DNA of 64,000 nt from Flagellimonas sp. MMG031 (GCF_040112705.1 NZ_CP157804.1:64501-128500), one strand, 5' to 3'. Positions 25,874 to 36,416 are shown, counted from the first letter of the stretch. The notes: a model not told the origin generated them from the letters alone. A program made the numbers and translations.

Positions 25874-26056
25874 TTACTGGCCCAATTCCCTCGCCTCGAA
25901 GAAAACCAGTTCCTGTTGCCTACATTGTGCTGTAGCCTCTATGGGATTGCAGCATACTTCGCAATCTTCTACGTAGGTCTGTTCGGGAATGGAAGTATCG
26001 AGCAAAAAAGATATTTCTTCCCAACAGTACGGACATTGGAAAAAATGCTCGAACAT
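25874..26056 (-). CDS. CPXCG-motif cysteine-rich protein
   Basis: A 60-residue zinc-ribbon-like protein with FQCPYCWEEI near the start and VEDCEVCCNP, four spaced Cys in two pairs plus one extra. It belongs to the small uncharacterised CPXCG family. It starts 2 bp past the TolC stop and so is the last gene of the RND efflux operon. Confidence 0.85.
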   Translation of the reverse strand: MFEHFFQCPYCWEEISFLLDTSIPEQTYVEDCEVCCNPIEATAQCRQQELVFFEARELGQ

Positions 26057-26058
26057 AT

Positions 26059-27384
26059 CTAAAATTCTACATTCAGCAATTGACCACTCACTTGAAGCAT
26101 TTGAAGCTCGGCCAATTTCGCATTGTATTTGGCCTGACTCTTGGCCAATTCAGCGTTCAAAAGGTTCAACTGGGCCTGCCTAAATTCAATGGAGGTCACC
26201 TGCCCCAATTTATAACGCTCGTCAGTACGTTTAAAGTTGTTCTGGTTGGTCTGCAGGTTTTTTTCTTGAACTTCCAACACATATAGGGCATTGGTATAAC
26301 TGTCCCATGCGTTTCGTATATCGCGTTCCACCTCCAATTGGATTTGCTTTTTGGCAATCTCCTGATTTTGGTAGGCTATCTTGGCGTTTTTTATCCCCGT
26401 AATGGTCGTACCACCGTCAAACAGGTTCCAAGTAAGGTTTATGGCTCCAGTGACCCCAGTTGATGTATTCTGTAGTACGAATGCCAATGGACTATTGTTG
26501 TTGGATTCGTTCCAACCATAGGTTCCGGTCAGGCCGATGGTAGGTAAAAATCCACTACGCGCTACCCTGATATCATATCGCCCCATATTGATGTTCTTTT
26601 CGGCAATCTGGAGCCTCACATTGTTCATCTGGGCCTCGTTGTACATATTTTCCATTTGAAGTCCCGGAACAAAGGTAACCGTAGTATCAGCTTCAAATTG
26701 GGCGGAAAGGTCACGGTTCAGAATCAAATTCAGGTCCCGCATCGTATTTCGGAGCTGCTGTCTGGAATTCAATAGATTGATGCTATCCGTATTGATGTCC
26801 ACTTCGGCATTCAGTACGTCCAACCCGGTATTTTGTCCAAACTCAAATTGATATTGGGCCCTTTTGAGCCTATCCTTTGAAATCTCCAAGGCCTGTTCCA
26901 AGGTATTCGTGTTTTCGGTGAGGCGTGCCGCCTCGTAGTACACGGTAAACAATTGGAGAATGGTGGTCTCGATTGTTTGCCTAACCTCCAACTCGGATTG
27001 CTCCGAGCGTTCTTGAAAACTTTTGTAGTTATAGTACCTTCCAAGGCCATCAAATAAGGTGTAGTTCACGTTCACCGCTGCGCTGTACCTGCGCGTCTCG
27101 GCTCCTTCTGCACTCCTTACATCACCGTTGGCCAAGATACCTTCGGAGTTCTGCTTGTCGATACTTCCGCTGGCATTGCCGGAAACTGTGGGCAGATAAC
27201 CTGAATTTAGGATACCCGCATTGTTCTCATCGATGGTTTTGGTATTTCGGGCCACCTGAATGTCCAAGTTGTTTTCCAATACCAAATCAATGGCCTCCTC
27301 CTTGGTCAACACCTCTTCTTGGGCGTAGGCCAATGAACCAAAAAACAATAAAATCAAGGGTAGTCTATAAAAAAAGCTTCTCAT
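26059..27384 (-). CDS. TolC-family outer membrane efflux channel
   Basis: The protein has 441 residues with a signal peptide (LPLILLFFGSLAYAQ). It shows the TolC repeat pattern of long amphipathic helices (LTKEEAIDLVLENNLDIQVA near the start, GQVTSIEFRQAQLNLLNAEL near the end). Its ATG shares a base with the stop codon of the RND pump (TAATG), so translation is coupled. It forms the exit channel of the tripartite pump. Confidence 0.95.
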   Translation of the reverse strand: MRSFFYRLPLILLFFGSLAYAQEEVLTKEEAIDLVLENNLDIQVARNTKTIDENNAGILNSGYLPTVSGNASGSIDKQNSEGILANGDVRSAEGAETRRYSAAVNVNYTLFDGLGRYYNYKSFQERSEQSELEVRQTIETTILQLFTVYYEAARLTENTNTLEQALEISKDRLKRAQYQFEFGQNTGLDVLNAEVDINTDSINLLNSRQQLRNTMRDLNLILNRDLSAQFEADTTVTFVPGLQMENMYNEAQMNNVRLQIAEKNINMGRYDIRVARSGFLPTIGLTGTYGWNESNNNSPLAFVLQNTSTGVTGAINLTWNLFDGGTTITGIKNAKIAYQNQEIAKKQIQLEVERDIRNAWDSYTNALYVLEVQEKNLQTNQNNFKRTDERYKLGQVTSIEFRQAQLNLLNAELAKSQAKYNAKLAELQMLQVSGQLLNVEF

Positions 27385-30300
27385 TATGTGGTCTCTTCTA
27401 CAACTTTTGAGGTTTCTTCTCTGTTTTTTGACACATTTGAGCTCTCAGTTCCGTTTAAGTGAACCATGCCAGATTGCATCTCTTCTTCTTCGTGCTGTTC
27501 CCGAATGGCGCGTTCCACTTCCTCTGGCGTAACCTCTTCTCCGGTCCAAAGTCGTTTTGCCAATACTTTTACGTTGTTTCCAAAGGAAAGTAGCAATGGG
27601 AGCATGAGCAGGGTCAGCACTGTGGCAAAACCGATCCCATAGGCAATGGAAATGGCCATAGGTTTAAGGAACTGGGCCTGACGACTTTTTTCCAATAGTA
27701 AGGGTGCCAAACCGGCAATAGTGGTTACCGATGTCAAAAAGATAGCCCTAAAACGGGACTTTCCTGCTTCGTATATGGCTTCGTCAAACTTCATTCCATT
27801 ACGCAGATTGATATTGAATTTACCGATCAGTACCAATCCATCATTCACCATAATACCGATCAAGGCAATGATTCCCAACATAGAAAGTACATTGATCGGG
27901 AATCCGTGTATATAGTGTCCCCATGCCACTGCCGTTAAACTAAAGGGCACCATAAAAATCAACAATAAAGGTTGACTGATACTTCTAAAAGTGAAGGATA
28001 TGACAATAAAAATCAGGAATAAAACGATTGGACCCACAAACCCTAGGGATCCTATCAATTTATTGGCTTCCCGGTTCTGTCCCTCGTACGAAGGGGTGAT
28101 GGATGGGTATTTGGCCAAAATATCAGGCAACACTTCATTTCGTATCCATAACATGGCATCGGTTCCACTGGTGGTTTCTGGGTCGGTCAAATCAGAAGAA
28201 ACTTGTATTTCCCTTCTTCCTTCCAAGTGGTTAATGGCTACATCTCCCCTTTCTATAGTGTAGGTTGCAATTTCCTTTAAAGGAATTCGGTCACCGCTGG
28301 GAGCCAAAATCCGCATTTCGTCCAAGTCGGAAATGGATGATCTATTTTCACGATTATAGCGCACCCAAACCCGTATTTCATCCTGTCCCCTTTGGAAACG
28401 TTGCGCCTGAGCACCAAAGAATCCACCCCGAACTTGGTTCATGACCGTTCTGAGGTCGAGCCCCAGCAAGTAAGCGTTCTCTTTGAGCTGTAATCGTATT
28501 TCCTTGATTCCCGCAGGGTCGTTATCGGTAACATCCTTTAGATTGGCGTTGGCTTCCATGGCTTGTTTCAGCTCGGTTTTGGCCGCCTTCAATTCGGCAA
28601 TATTGTTGCCCAAAAGGGAGACCGAAACCGGACTTCCCCCAAAGTTCCCTCCGGAACCGTAGATCAAGCTTTCCACTCCGATGACCGGGCCTACCAGCTC
28701 GCGCAGTCGTGTGGTCACCATATCGGCACGGATGCCATCGGGGCGTTCCTCACCTGGCAATAGATTGATTTCCAGAGTGGCATTGGATGCACCCGGACCT
28801 AAATTTTTGATCATGTTGACAAATAGCATTTTGTCCATGCCCTGCAGATATTCGTCCGTAAGTTCTTGATTTACAATATGTGCCTTATCTTGAATGAGAC
28901 TGATAATGGAATCGGTCACTTTTTCATTGGTACCGTTGGGCATCGTTAAGTTGATGGATACCTGATCACTGGCAATCCGTGGGAAAAAGGCCGTTCTGAT
29001 AATCCCTCCGCTTATGGAACCCAAGGTGAGGGCCAATGCCATGAAGAACAGGGCAAAAGTGAGGAATTTGTAGTTTAACATAAACCGCAGGGCAGGACTG
29101 TATAAATTGTCCCGCATGTAGTTCATGATCCTGTCCCCAATTTTATTGATGACGCGCAGCTGGGCAAATACTTTTCCTATGGTTGTCTTTGGTTTAGTCG
29201 TTTGGGGGCGGAGCGCTTTGGAATGCGCCAAGTGTGCCGGGAGTATGATCAATGCTTCTACCAACGATACCACCAGCGTCAGAATCACGATTACCGAGAC
29301 CTCCCCGAAGAATTCCCCGATACGGCTATCCAAGAACAAGAATATGGAAAAGGCCAATATAGTGGTGATGATAGCGGAAATAATGGGCGGTATCACTTCC
29401 ATGGTGCCATCCAAAGCAGCTTGCACGGGTGATTTCCCATCTTCATAATGTTGATAGATATTTTCTGCGATCACAATACCATCATCCACCAAAATACCGA
29501 TAACAATGATCATCCCGAAGAGGGAAAGCACATTGATGGTAACGTTGAACATGGGTGCGAAAACAAACATTCCCAAAAAGGCAATCGGAAGTCCAAAGGC
29601 CACCCAAAATGCCAACCTCGTATTCAAGAAAAGGGATAGGAACACCAAAACCAAGATCATCCCTACAATGGCGTTCTCCGTCAATAATTGGGTTCGCTGG
29701 GTCAATGTCGTGGAGCGGTCGTCGATGACATCCAATCGTACATTGGTATATTTTTCGTTGAACTCCTCGATATATTGCCTCACATTTTCGGCGGAGCCCA
29801 TTAAGTCTTCGGTGTTGGTACTGGTGATGGTGATGTTCACCGCAAGCTCCCCATTAAAATAGGAAGCGTTGGGAGTTTCCGAAAAACGGTCCCTGATGAC
29901 GGCAACATCCTTTAATCGCACGGCACGGCCGGCAGCATCTCCCCTAACGATGATGTTGGAAAGTTCGTCCCCATAATAGGAGCGGTTGTTGGCCCTGATC
30001 AGATATTCCTCGGTTACGGTCTTGATATTACCTCCAGTGACCAAGATATTGGCATTGGAAACGGCCTGCGCCACATCGGCAAAGGATAGGTTGTAAGCCA
30101 AAAGACTGTTTTCATCAACAGCGATTTCAATTTCTTCGTCGGGATACCCATCAATTTGAATCTGGGAAATCCCATCGATAGCCCTAAGGTCGTTTTCGAT
30201 TTGACGGGCTATTTGCTTTAAAGTGACCAACGGAATGTCCTTACCGCTGACGGCAAAACTAATTGTTGGCCTTACCGGTTCCTGTTTGGCCACAATCAAA

Positions 30301-30674
30301 GGTTCCATCCCTGTTGGGAAGGTGGGCACCCGATCCACCGCATTTTTGACCTCCAACAGCATAAAATCAACATTTCGCTCCTTTTCGATTTCCACGTTGA
30401 TGGTACCGCTATTTTCCCTAGAGGTAGAGGTTACACGTTCTACACCTTCCAAACCTTTAAGGTTGTCCTCTATCTTGAGAACAATACCTTCTTCGATTTC
30501 TTGGGGGGATGCCCCGGGATAGGTAATGGAAATGGTAATGTTACGGGCCTCGTTCAGCGGAAAGAAGGACGATTTTAAGGAAAGAATCCCAACAATACCA
30601 AAGACAAAAAATGCCAAGATAAAGACATTTACTGCCATGTGGTATTTAATAAAATACGAGATGAGCTTTCTCAT
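27384..30674 (-). CDS. RND efflux pump, inner-membrane permease (HAE1/AcrB type)
   Basis: The protein has 1,096 residues, twelve helices and two large periplasmic domains. RND features are visible: FFPLNEARNITISITYPGASP at the start, VDDGIVIAENIYQHYEDG in TM4 (acidic residues for proton relay) and GIMVNDGLVLIGKFN in TM10. The C-terminal tail is unusually acidic and long (about 50 residues with EEEE runs). It is the middle gene of adaptor-pump-channel. Organic substrates are more likely than metals. Confidence 0.95.
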   Translation of the reverse strand: MRKLISYFIKYHMAVNVFILAFFVFGIVGILSLKSSFFPLNEARNITISITYPGASPQEIEEGIVLKIEDNLKGLEGVERVTSTSRENSGTINVEIEKERNVDFMLLEVKNAVDRVPTFPTGMEPLIVAKQEPVRPTISFAVSGKDIPLVTLKQIARQIENDLRAIDGISQIQIDGYPDEEIEIAVDENSLLAYNLSFADVAQAVSNANILVTGGNIKTVTEEYLIRANNRSYYGDELSNIIVRGDAAGRAVRLKDVAVIRDRFSETPNASYFNGELAVNITITSTNTEDLMGSAENVRQYIEEFNEKYTNVRLDVIDDRSTTLTQRTQLLTENAIVGMILVLVFLSLFLNTRLAFWVAFGLPIAFLGMFVFAPMFNVTINVLSLFGMIIVIGILVDDGIVIAENIYQHYEDGKSPVQAALDGTMEVIPPIISAIITTILAFSIFLFLDSRIGEFFGEVSVIVILTLVVSLVEALIILPAHLAHSKALRPQTTKPKTTIGKVFAQLRVINKIGDRIMNYMRDNLYSPALRFMLNYKFLTFALFFMALALTLGSISGGIIRTAFFPRIASDQVSINLTMPNGTNEKVTDSIISLIQDKAHIVNQELTDEYLQGMDKMLFVNMIKNLGPGASNATLEINLLPGEERPDGIRADMVTTRLRELVGPVIGVESLIYGSGGNFGGSPVSVSLLGNNIAELKAAKTELKQAMEANANLKDVTDNDPAGIKEIRLQLKENAYLLGLDLRTVMNQVRGGFFGAQAQRFQRGQDEIRVWVRYNRENRSSISDLDEMRILAPSGDRIPLKEIATYTIERGDVAINHLEGRREIQVSSDLTDPETTSGTDAMLWIRNEVLPDILAKYPSITPSYEGQNREANKLIGSLGFVGPIVLFLIFIVISFTFRSISQPLLLIFMVPFSLTAVAWGHYIHGFPINVLSMLGIIALIGIMVNDGLVLIGKFNINLRNGMKFDEAIYEAGKSRFRAIFLTSVTTIAGLAPLLLEKSRQAQFLKPMAISIAYGIGFATVLTLLMLPLLLSFGNNVKVLAKRLWTGEEVTPEEVERAIREQHEEEEMQSGMVHLNGTESSNVSKNREETSKVVEETT

Positions 30675-30685
30675 AGCTTACGATA

Positions 30686-31807
30686 TTAGGATTTACTTTC
30701 GTCAAAGGTGCGCACCAACATACCGGCGTATGCACCTGTCATGGGTTTTGCCACGATGACTTCGCCATCGGGAACGTTCTTGAGCACTACAGTCTTATCG
30801 GTGAAGAAAACTGGTTGAACATCCATAAGGTCCAGAATAGAATCCCGAACCACAAAAATCTGGTTGTTTTCCAATAATAGCGATCGGTTGACCTCAATGG
30901 CATCGGTCTCTTCCTTGGCCTCAAGATTGGCTTCCAAATATTGACCTTCTTTCAAGTCGTCACCACTAACTTCGATGTAGACCATAATAGTCTGGGAGTT
31001 CTGGTCCACCCTACTGTTCACCCGGGTAACCTCTCCCATGTAGGTTTGGGTCTTTTCCAAATTTGTCAGCTCTACCTTTTTCCCTACGCGTAAAAAATCC
31101 CCATAGGTTTTACTTACGGATACTTCCAGTTCGTACAGGCCTGTATCGATGAACTCGCCAAGCTTCTGCCCCGAACGAATCAATGTTCCCTCGGTAACCA
31201 ATGCTTCGGTCAACACACCGCTAAAAGGCGCTGTAATGGTATATTTGGTGAGACGCTGCTCCAAATTTTTCACATTGTAATAGGTCGTAATGATTTCCCT
31301 CCCCGTAATAAAGAATTTCTCCTTTTCCGAATCCATGGAAGGTAATTCCGGAGTGGTCTTGTCCAAATCAAAACTATTGAGGTATTGTTGCCATTTGGGG
31401 TAGATTTCCGGGTAGTCCAACCTCAAGTCGGGCATAATGGAGGTCAACAAATTGTACAGATTGCTTTTGGCGGATTGTACGGTTGCGTAGTATTCGCTGG
31501 CATCGATTCGGATAAGCGTTTGTCCTGCGCTGTATGCTTGTCCAGTACGGAACAATTTGCTGCCAGGCCTAAACACACCCTGTACCTCAGAGAAAAGTTC
31601 CAACCTTTTTTTGGCCTGCAGATTACCATTGGCCGGAACCCGAATGGGTACGGTGGTATTTTTAACGGTATCTACAAAAACGGTCTTTACGATTTTTTGT
31701 GATGGCGGTCTTCTGTTATCCTTGCTGTCTGCAATAAGTCCAGCGAAATACAGGGAGGCGAAGATGATAATGCCTCCAACAACTGCCGATATGATGAGCT
31801 TTCGCAT
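30686..31807 (-). CDS. RND efflux periplasmic adaptor (HlyD/AcrA family)
   Basis: The protein has 373 residues with an N-terminal membrane anchor (LIISAVVGGIIIFASLYFAG). The lipoyl-like half-motifs are RVPANGNLQAKKRLELFSEV and KYTITAPFSGVLTEALVTEG, with beta-barrel and membrane-proximal domains after. It is the first gene of the efflux operon, 11 bp before the pump. Confidence 0.94.
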   Translation of the reverse strand: MRKLIISAVVGGIIIFASLYFAGLIADSKDNRRPPSQKIVKTVFVDTVKNTTVPIRVPANGNLQAKKRLELFSEVQGVFRPGSKLFRTGQAYSAGQTLIRIDASEYYATVQSAKSNLYNLLTSIMPDLRLDYPEIYPKWQQYLNSFDLDKTTPELPSMDSEKEKFFITGREIITTYYNVKNLEQRLTKYTITAPFSGVLTEALVTEGTLIRSGQKLGEFIDTGLYELEVSVSKTYGDFLRVGKKVELTNLEKTQTYMGEVTRVNSRVDQNSQTIMVYIEVSGDDLKEGQYLEANLEAKEETDAIEVNRSLLLENNQIFVVRDSILDLMDVQPVFFTDKTVVLKNVPDGEVIVAKPMTGAYAGMLVRTFDESKS

Positions 31808-31954
31808 GCGTAAGTTGGTTTAATCTGTGCAAATCTATTCCCTTCGATTTTTACAATGGTTAAATATTTCCTAAAATACGTTGTAAACCCGGTCAAATAC
31901 AAAAAGGGGACCCCAAACGGCATCCCCAACCAAACAAACTAAAGTAATAACTAA

Positions 31955-32842
31955 CTACTCGTTTTCGTTCTCGTCCTCAAATTTGGTATCTGCCATTCGA
32001 GTCCGATCTATATTGATTTCCTTGAATTTAGGGCTCAATGACTTATCATCGGTGTCAAAAACAAGGAATTGCTTCGAATCCATCCCTTGCAGAGCATTGA
32101 ACGAATCAAAACGGTTATTTTGAAGTTGTAAAATTTGCAAGCTTGCCAATTGACCAAATTCTGCCGGAATCTCACCACCCAAACGATTGTTGGACAATAC
32201 CAATTCCTTGAGTTGAACCAAGTTTCCAATTTCCGATGGTATCTGGCCCTCCAACATATTTTCAAAAAGTCCAAGCGCTTCCAATTTGGATAGGTTCCCG
32301 ATTGAACTTGGGATAATTCCCTTTAGATTGTTGCTGGAAAGGTTGAGTTCTTTTAGATTTTTGAGCTCTCCAAAGCTTTCTGGTATAGGACCGCTCAAAA
32401 AATTATTGAACATGGAAAAGATTTCCAATTCCTTGCAATTGCCAACTTCCGTAGGAATGGCGCCTTTAATTCTGTTCATTTCCAAACGGAGCACTTTTAG
32501 TTTTTCCAATTTGACAATATCCTTTGGAAGTACGCCCGTAATTTGGTTGAATGCAAGATTAAGCGTGGTCAAATGCCTTAAATTTCCGATGCTTTCCGGA
32601 AGCACACCGCTTAAATTATTCATAAACAATGTTATCCCGGTCACATGGCCATCTTGGACCTCTATCCCCTTCCAAGTATTGGCAGGGGCTTCCAAATCCC
32701 AAGAAGTATTCCATTCAGGGCCATTGGTGCTATTGTATAGGTCCACCAAAGCAGCTTTTTCTTCGGGGGAAACCTGTCCACTGGCAAAAGATATACCGAT
32801 GGAAAACAGCAAGCAAAAGAAAAATGGGGTTACTTTTTTCAT
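31955..32842 (-). CDS. Secreted leucine-rich-repeat protein
   Basis: The protein has 295 residues with a signal peptide (VTPFFFCLLFSIGISFASG). The N-terminal cap (LVDLYNSTNGPEWNTSWDL) is the form found in plant-like LRR proteins. About seven repeats of the type L..L.LS.N.L.G.IP..IG.L..L follow. The C-terminus is short and acidic with no T9SS sorting domain. Its role is probably protein or glycan binding at the cell surface. It is separated from the downstream adaptor gene by 147 bp. Confidence 0.88.
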   Translation of the reverse strand: MKKVTPFFFCLLFSIGISFASGQVSPEEKAALVDLYNSTNGPEWNTSWDLEAPANTWKGIEVQDGHVTGITLFMNNLSGVLPESIGNLRHLTTLNLAFNQITGVLPKDIVKLEKLKVLRLEMNRIKGAIPTEVGNCKELEIFSMFNNFLSGPIPESFGELKNLKELNLSSNNLKGIIPSSIGNLSKLEALGLFENMLEGQIPSEIGNLVQLKELVLSNNRLGGEIPAEFGQLASLQILQLQNNRFDSFNALQGMDSKQFLVFDTDDKSLSPKFKEINIDRTRMADTKFEDENENE

Positions 32843-32976
32843 CTTTCCTGTTTAGTTGTAAGGAATTTACTTACAAAGTAATAAAAATGAGAAACATCCT
32901 ACAACTTTAATCGATGAACTTACACCCTAATGTTGTGAATCCTATAAAATATGTGGTGAAAAGGTTGGAGCATTGA

Positions 32977-34893
32977 TTAATTCAATGCTTCCAGCTCATG
33001 GGATAGGCTCTCCCAATCTTCCATTAGGGATTCCAATTCCTTCTTTTTTCCTTCGTAGTTATCAAAAAAGTTGGGCTTTGCAATGGTGGCATCGTAATCC
33101 ATCAGCAAATCATGGTCAATATCAGCAATTTGTTTTTCGAGCTGGGATATCCTCTTTTCTACCCCGCTCAACTTATTCTTAAGGGATTTTTGCTTCTTTT
33201 GGACATGATACTCGTTCTCCTTCGGTTTTTCTTCGGACTTGGTTGCCTCTTTTTTTGCATCGCCCTTTTCCACACTTCGGAAGTCTTCCATTTTCCGTTG
33301 CTCCAGATAAAAGTCAATATCGCCCAAATATTCCTTGATGCCTCCATCCTTAAATTCATATACCCTATCGGTTAATCCTTGGAGAAAATCACGGTCGTGG
33401 GAGACCAAAATCAAGGTTCCCTCGAAATTTTGGAGTGCTTGCTTCAATACATTTTTGGATTTGATGTCCAAATGGTTGGTAGGTTCGTCCATTACGAGCA
33501 CATTAAAGGGCTGCAACAACATTTTGGCCAGTGCCAAGCGGTTTCGTTCCCCACCTGACAGAACCTTTACGTACTTATCCACCTCATCGCCCCTAAAAAG
33601 AAAAGAACCGAGAATATCCCTTACCCTACTTCGATTGGTCTCGTTGGCCGCATCAATCATGGTATCCAAAATGGTCTTATTGCCATCCAAATACTCGGCT
33701 TGGTTCTGGGCAAAATAGCCCAATTGCACATTATGGCCCATTTTTAGATTGCCCTGATAATCCAGTTCGCCCACCATAATTTTGGCCAAGGTGGTCTTTC
33801 CCTGCCCGTTCTGACCCACAAAGGCCGTTTTGCTGCCTCTATCCACCATAAGGTCGATATCTTCCAGCACTTTTTTGGGGCCATAACTTTTGGAGATGCC
33901 ATTAAGTTCCGCAACCACCTTACCTGGAGTGACCGATACGGGGAAGCGCACATTCATCACGCTATTGTCCTCCTCATCCACTTCGATGCGGTCCATTTTG
34001 TCCAGTTTTTTGATCAAGGACTGCGCCATGGAAGCCTTACTGGATTTGGCCCGGAACTTTTCAATCAGCCGTTCGGTCTGCTGTATCTGTTTCTCTTGGT
34101 TTTTCTGTGCGCTCAATTGTTGCTCCTTGATTTCTTGGCGGTGCACCAAAAATTGGGAGTAGGGTTTATTGTAATCGTAAATCCTTCCCAATGAAATTTC
34201 GATGGTACGGTTGGTGACATTGTCCAAGAACATTTTATCGTGGGAAACGATTACCACCGCTCCCGTAAAATTGCGAAGGAATTGCTCCAACCAAATGATG
34301 GACTCAATATCCAAGTGGTTGGTAGGCTCATCCAGCAGCAACACATCATTGTTTTGCAATAGCAGTTTGGCCAGCTCTATCCGCATACGCCATCCTCCCG
34401 AAAATGTATCGGTGAGCTTATTGAAGTCCTCCCTTTTGAATCCTAGACCCAGAAGCACTTTTTCGGTATCACCTTGATAGTTGTAGCCACCTAAAATTTC
34501 ATAACGATGGGTCACATCGTTCAGGTCTACCATGAGTTGATGGTACCCGTCACTTTCATAATCGGTGCGCTCTGCCAAGGCGGTATTGATCTCGTCCAAT
34601 TTCAGTTCCATCTCCTTGATCTCAGAGAACGCTTGATAGGATTCTTCAAGTACGGTCCGGCCCTCTTCAAAATCGATATCCTGCTTCAGAAAGCCAATCC
34701 TGATGTTCTTTTCGGTGGCAATAGCTCCTTCATCCAAGGGCATTTCCTTGGCCAGCAATTTGAGCATGGTAGATTTACCCGCACCGTTCTTCCCGATAAG
34801 GCCTACGCGGTCGCCCCCGTTGAGACGGAAGGATATTTCCTCGAACAGGTATTCGCCCCCAAAGGCTACGGAAAGATTGTGAACATTTAGCAT
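32977..34893 (-). CDS. ABC-F family ATP-binding protein
   Basis: The protein has 638 residues and two ABC domains but no membrane segment. Walker A motifs are GLIGKNGAGKST and VGQNGQGKTT; signatures are FSGGWRMRIELAKLL and LSGGERNRLALAKML; Walker B with DEPTNHLD occurs twice. A linker and a lysine-rich C-terminal coiled coil (KKQKSLKNKLSGVEKRISQL) fit the Uup/EttA-like ribosome-associated type. The start is ATG 34893 (MLNVHNLSVAF); an upstream ATG at 34959 would add a tail with no family likeness and run into the divergent gene's promoter. Confidence 0.95.
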   Translation of the reverse strand: MLNVHNLSVAFGGEYLFEEISFRLNGGDRVGLIGKNGAGKSTMLKLLAKEMPLDEGAIATEKNIRIGFLKQDIDFEEGRTVLEESYQAFSEIKEMELKLDEINTALAERTDYESDGYHQLMVDLNDVTHRYEILGGYNYQGDTEKVLLGLGFKREDFNKLTDTFSGGWRMRIELAKLLLQNNDVLLLDEPTNHLDIESIIWLEQFLRNFTGAVVIVSHDKMFLDNVTNRTIEISLGRIYDYNKPYSQFLVHRQEIKEQQLSAQKNQEKQIQQTERLIEKFRAKSSKASMAQSLIKKLDKMDRIEVDEEDNSVMNVRFPVSVTPGKVVAELNGISKSYGPKKVLEDIDLMVDRGSKTAFVGQNGQGKTTLAKIMVGELDYQGNLKMGHNVQLGYFAQNQAEYLDGNKTILDTMIDAANETNRSRVRDILGSFLFRGDEVDKYVKVLSGGERNRLALAKMLLQPFNVLVMDEPTNHLDIKSKNVLKQALQNFEGTLILVSHDRDFLQGLTDRVYEFKDGGIKEYLGDIDFYLEQRKMEDFRSVEKGDAKKEATKSEEKPKENEYHVQKKQKSLKNKLSGVEKRISQLEKQIADIDHDLLMDYDATIAKPNFFDNYEGKKKELESLMEDWESLSHELEALN

Positions 34894-34935
34894 TTTTATG
34901 TGACCTTGATTACAAAACTTTAATTGGCGAATGTA

Positions 34936-34943
34936 TACTTTTG
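34936..34943 (+). promoter_or_regulatory. -7 promoter element of the DUF983 gene
   Basis: TACTTTTG matches TAnnTTTG, 16 bp before ATG 34960. It supports the shorter reading frame. Confidence 0.55.
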
Positions 34944-34959
34944 TACAAAAGCCGTGCAA

Positions 34960-35364
34960 ATGTTAAAAAAAGGAACCAAAATGTACAGTATTTTAACAGG
35001 AAACTGTCCAAGATGCCATGAGGAGAGCATGTATGAAAATTCCAACCCGTATGCGTTGTCCAAGATTTTTAAGATGAACGAGAGATGCTCCCATTGCGGT
35101 TTGAAGTACAAAATAGAGCCTTCTTTTTTCTACGGCGCCATGTACGTGAGCTATGGGGTGGGGATTGCCTTTGCAGTGGCCGCTTTTGTGATTTCCTTTT
35201 TGTTCTTGGGCGCATCACTACCGACCGCCTTTATTGCCATTGTAGGTACGTTGGTGGTTTTTATGCCCGTCATTATCCGACTTTCCCGAAATATTTGGAT
35301 CAACTTTTTTGTAAAGTACGACCCTTCTTCCGTCAAAAAGCACGAAGCCGTCGCCAAAGGCTAA
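34960..35364 (+). CDS. DUF983 family protein
   Basis: The protein has 134 residues from ATG 34960. An N-terminal zinc-ribbon-like part (GNCPRCHEESMYEN and MNERCSHCGLKYK) is followed by two hydrophobic helices. A frame start at TTG 34924 lies in the promoter and is rejected. Function is unknown; DUF983 proteins are common in Bacteroidota and Alphaproteobacteria. The stop overlaps that of the convergent oxidoreductase by 3-4 bp (CTAA). Confidence 0.9.
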   Translation: MLKKGTKMYSILTGNCPRCHEESMYENSNPYALSKIFKMNERCSHCGLKYKIEPSFFYGAMYVSYGVGIAFAVAAFVISFLFLGASLPTAFIAIVGTLVVFMPVIIRLSRNIWINFFVKYDPSSVKKHEAVAKG

Positions 35365-36416
35365 ACCGCATAGTATTTTTTGGTGAATCGTTGGATGTCC
35401 ATTTCGGGATCTAATTCCCTGTCATTTTCAATATAATCGAAAAGTTGGCGCGAAGCATAGGGCCCAATAAGCACTCCTCGGGAACCAAATCCATTTAGGA
35501 CATATAGATTTTGATGCTCTGGATGCCTACCCACCAAGGGCCGACGGTCCACCACCGTAGGACGAATTCCTGCAACATGGTCTACAACCTCAAAATCGCA
35601 TTGCAAAAACGTTCGTAGCTTTTCCAAGAGTTCGTTCTTGGAGGCTTCGGTGGGTTCGTTGGTCTTATCCTTCCATTTGTAAGTGGCACCCACCAAATAG
35701 CGGTCGTTCTCCATGGGAATGGTAAACACTGAGGATTTGATCACATGCTGCTCTTGGTAATCCGTAGCATGGATGACCAGCAACTCCCCTTTGGTTCCGT
35801 TCAAGGGCAAGTATCCAAAATAAGGGTCTTGTTTCAGGCCATATCCACAGGCAAAAACTATTTTTTTGGCGACGGTTCCTTTATAGGTGACACTATCTTC
35901 TTCAATAGAAAAGGCATCATAATCAAAAGACTCCTTTATAAATTTCCCTGCTTGCTCCAAGTAGTTTTTGTAGGCACTTACCATGGCATGGGTATCTACT
36001 CTGCCTGTATGTTTTACTTCGCCAAAACCGTGCAAAGCATCAATGGCGGGATTGGTGTTCGGATGTATGTTGGTGGACAAAAAGTAATCCAGACCGGGAC
36101 GGTCGGCGGCCTCAAACCAAAGGTTTTGTTCTTCGACCGAGGCAAACTTGCGCCACACCGGAAGGTCATAATCTACTTTCACCCCAAGTTTCTCCTCTAA
36201 ATTTTGATAAAACGGTTTGACCAGTTCCAATTGTTGTTTGGCCTTCCAAGCTAGGGTAAATCTTTTTAAAATAACGGGATTGTACAAGCCTCCAGCGACC
36301 AAGGAGGCCCTTTGGGAATCGTCGGCAATTACGGTAAAGCTTTTGCCTTCACTTTCCAATACTTCGCAGAACGAAATTCCTGCCAAACCCAGACCTACTA
36401 CGATATAATCCAACAT
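35361..36416 (-). CDS. NAD(P)/FAD-dependent oxidoreductase, DAO family
   Basis: The protein has 351 residues and begins YIVVGLGLAGISFCEVLE, the dinucleotide-binding GxGxxG motif. The C-terminal end (GIRPTVVDRRPLVGRHPEHQN, then GFGSRGVLIGPYASRQLFD) is the FAD-domain closing of D-amino-acid-oxidase/glycine-oxidase-type flavoproteins. It resembles ThiO and MnmC oxidase domains. The amine substrate is unknown. It is convergent with the DUF983 gene. Confidence 0.9.
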   Translation of the reverse strand: MLDYIVVGLGLAGISFCEVLESEGKSFTVIADDSQRASLVAGGLYNPVILKRFTLAWKAKQQLELVKPFYQNLEEKLGVKVDYDLPVWRKFASVEEQNLWFEAADRPGLDYFLSTNIHPNTNPAIDALHGFGEVKHTGRVDTHAMVSAYKNYLEQAGKFIKESFDYDAFSIEEDSVTYKGTVAKKIVFACGYGLKQDPYFGYLPLNGTKGELLVIHATDYQEQHVIKSSVFTIPMENDRYLVGATYKWKDKTNEPTEASKNELLEKLRTFLQCDFEVVDHVAGIRPTVVDRRPLVGRHPEHQNLYVLNGFGSRGVLIGPYASRQLFDYIENDRELDPEMDIQRFTKKYYAV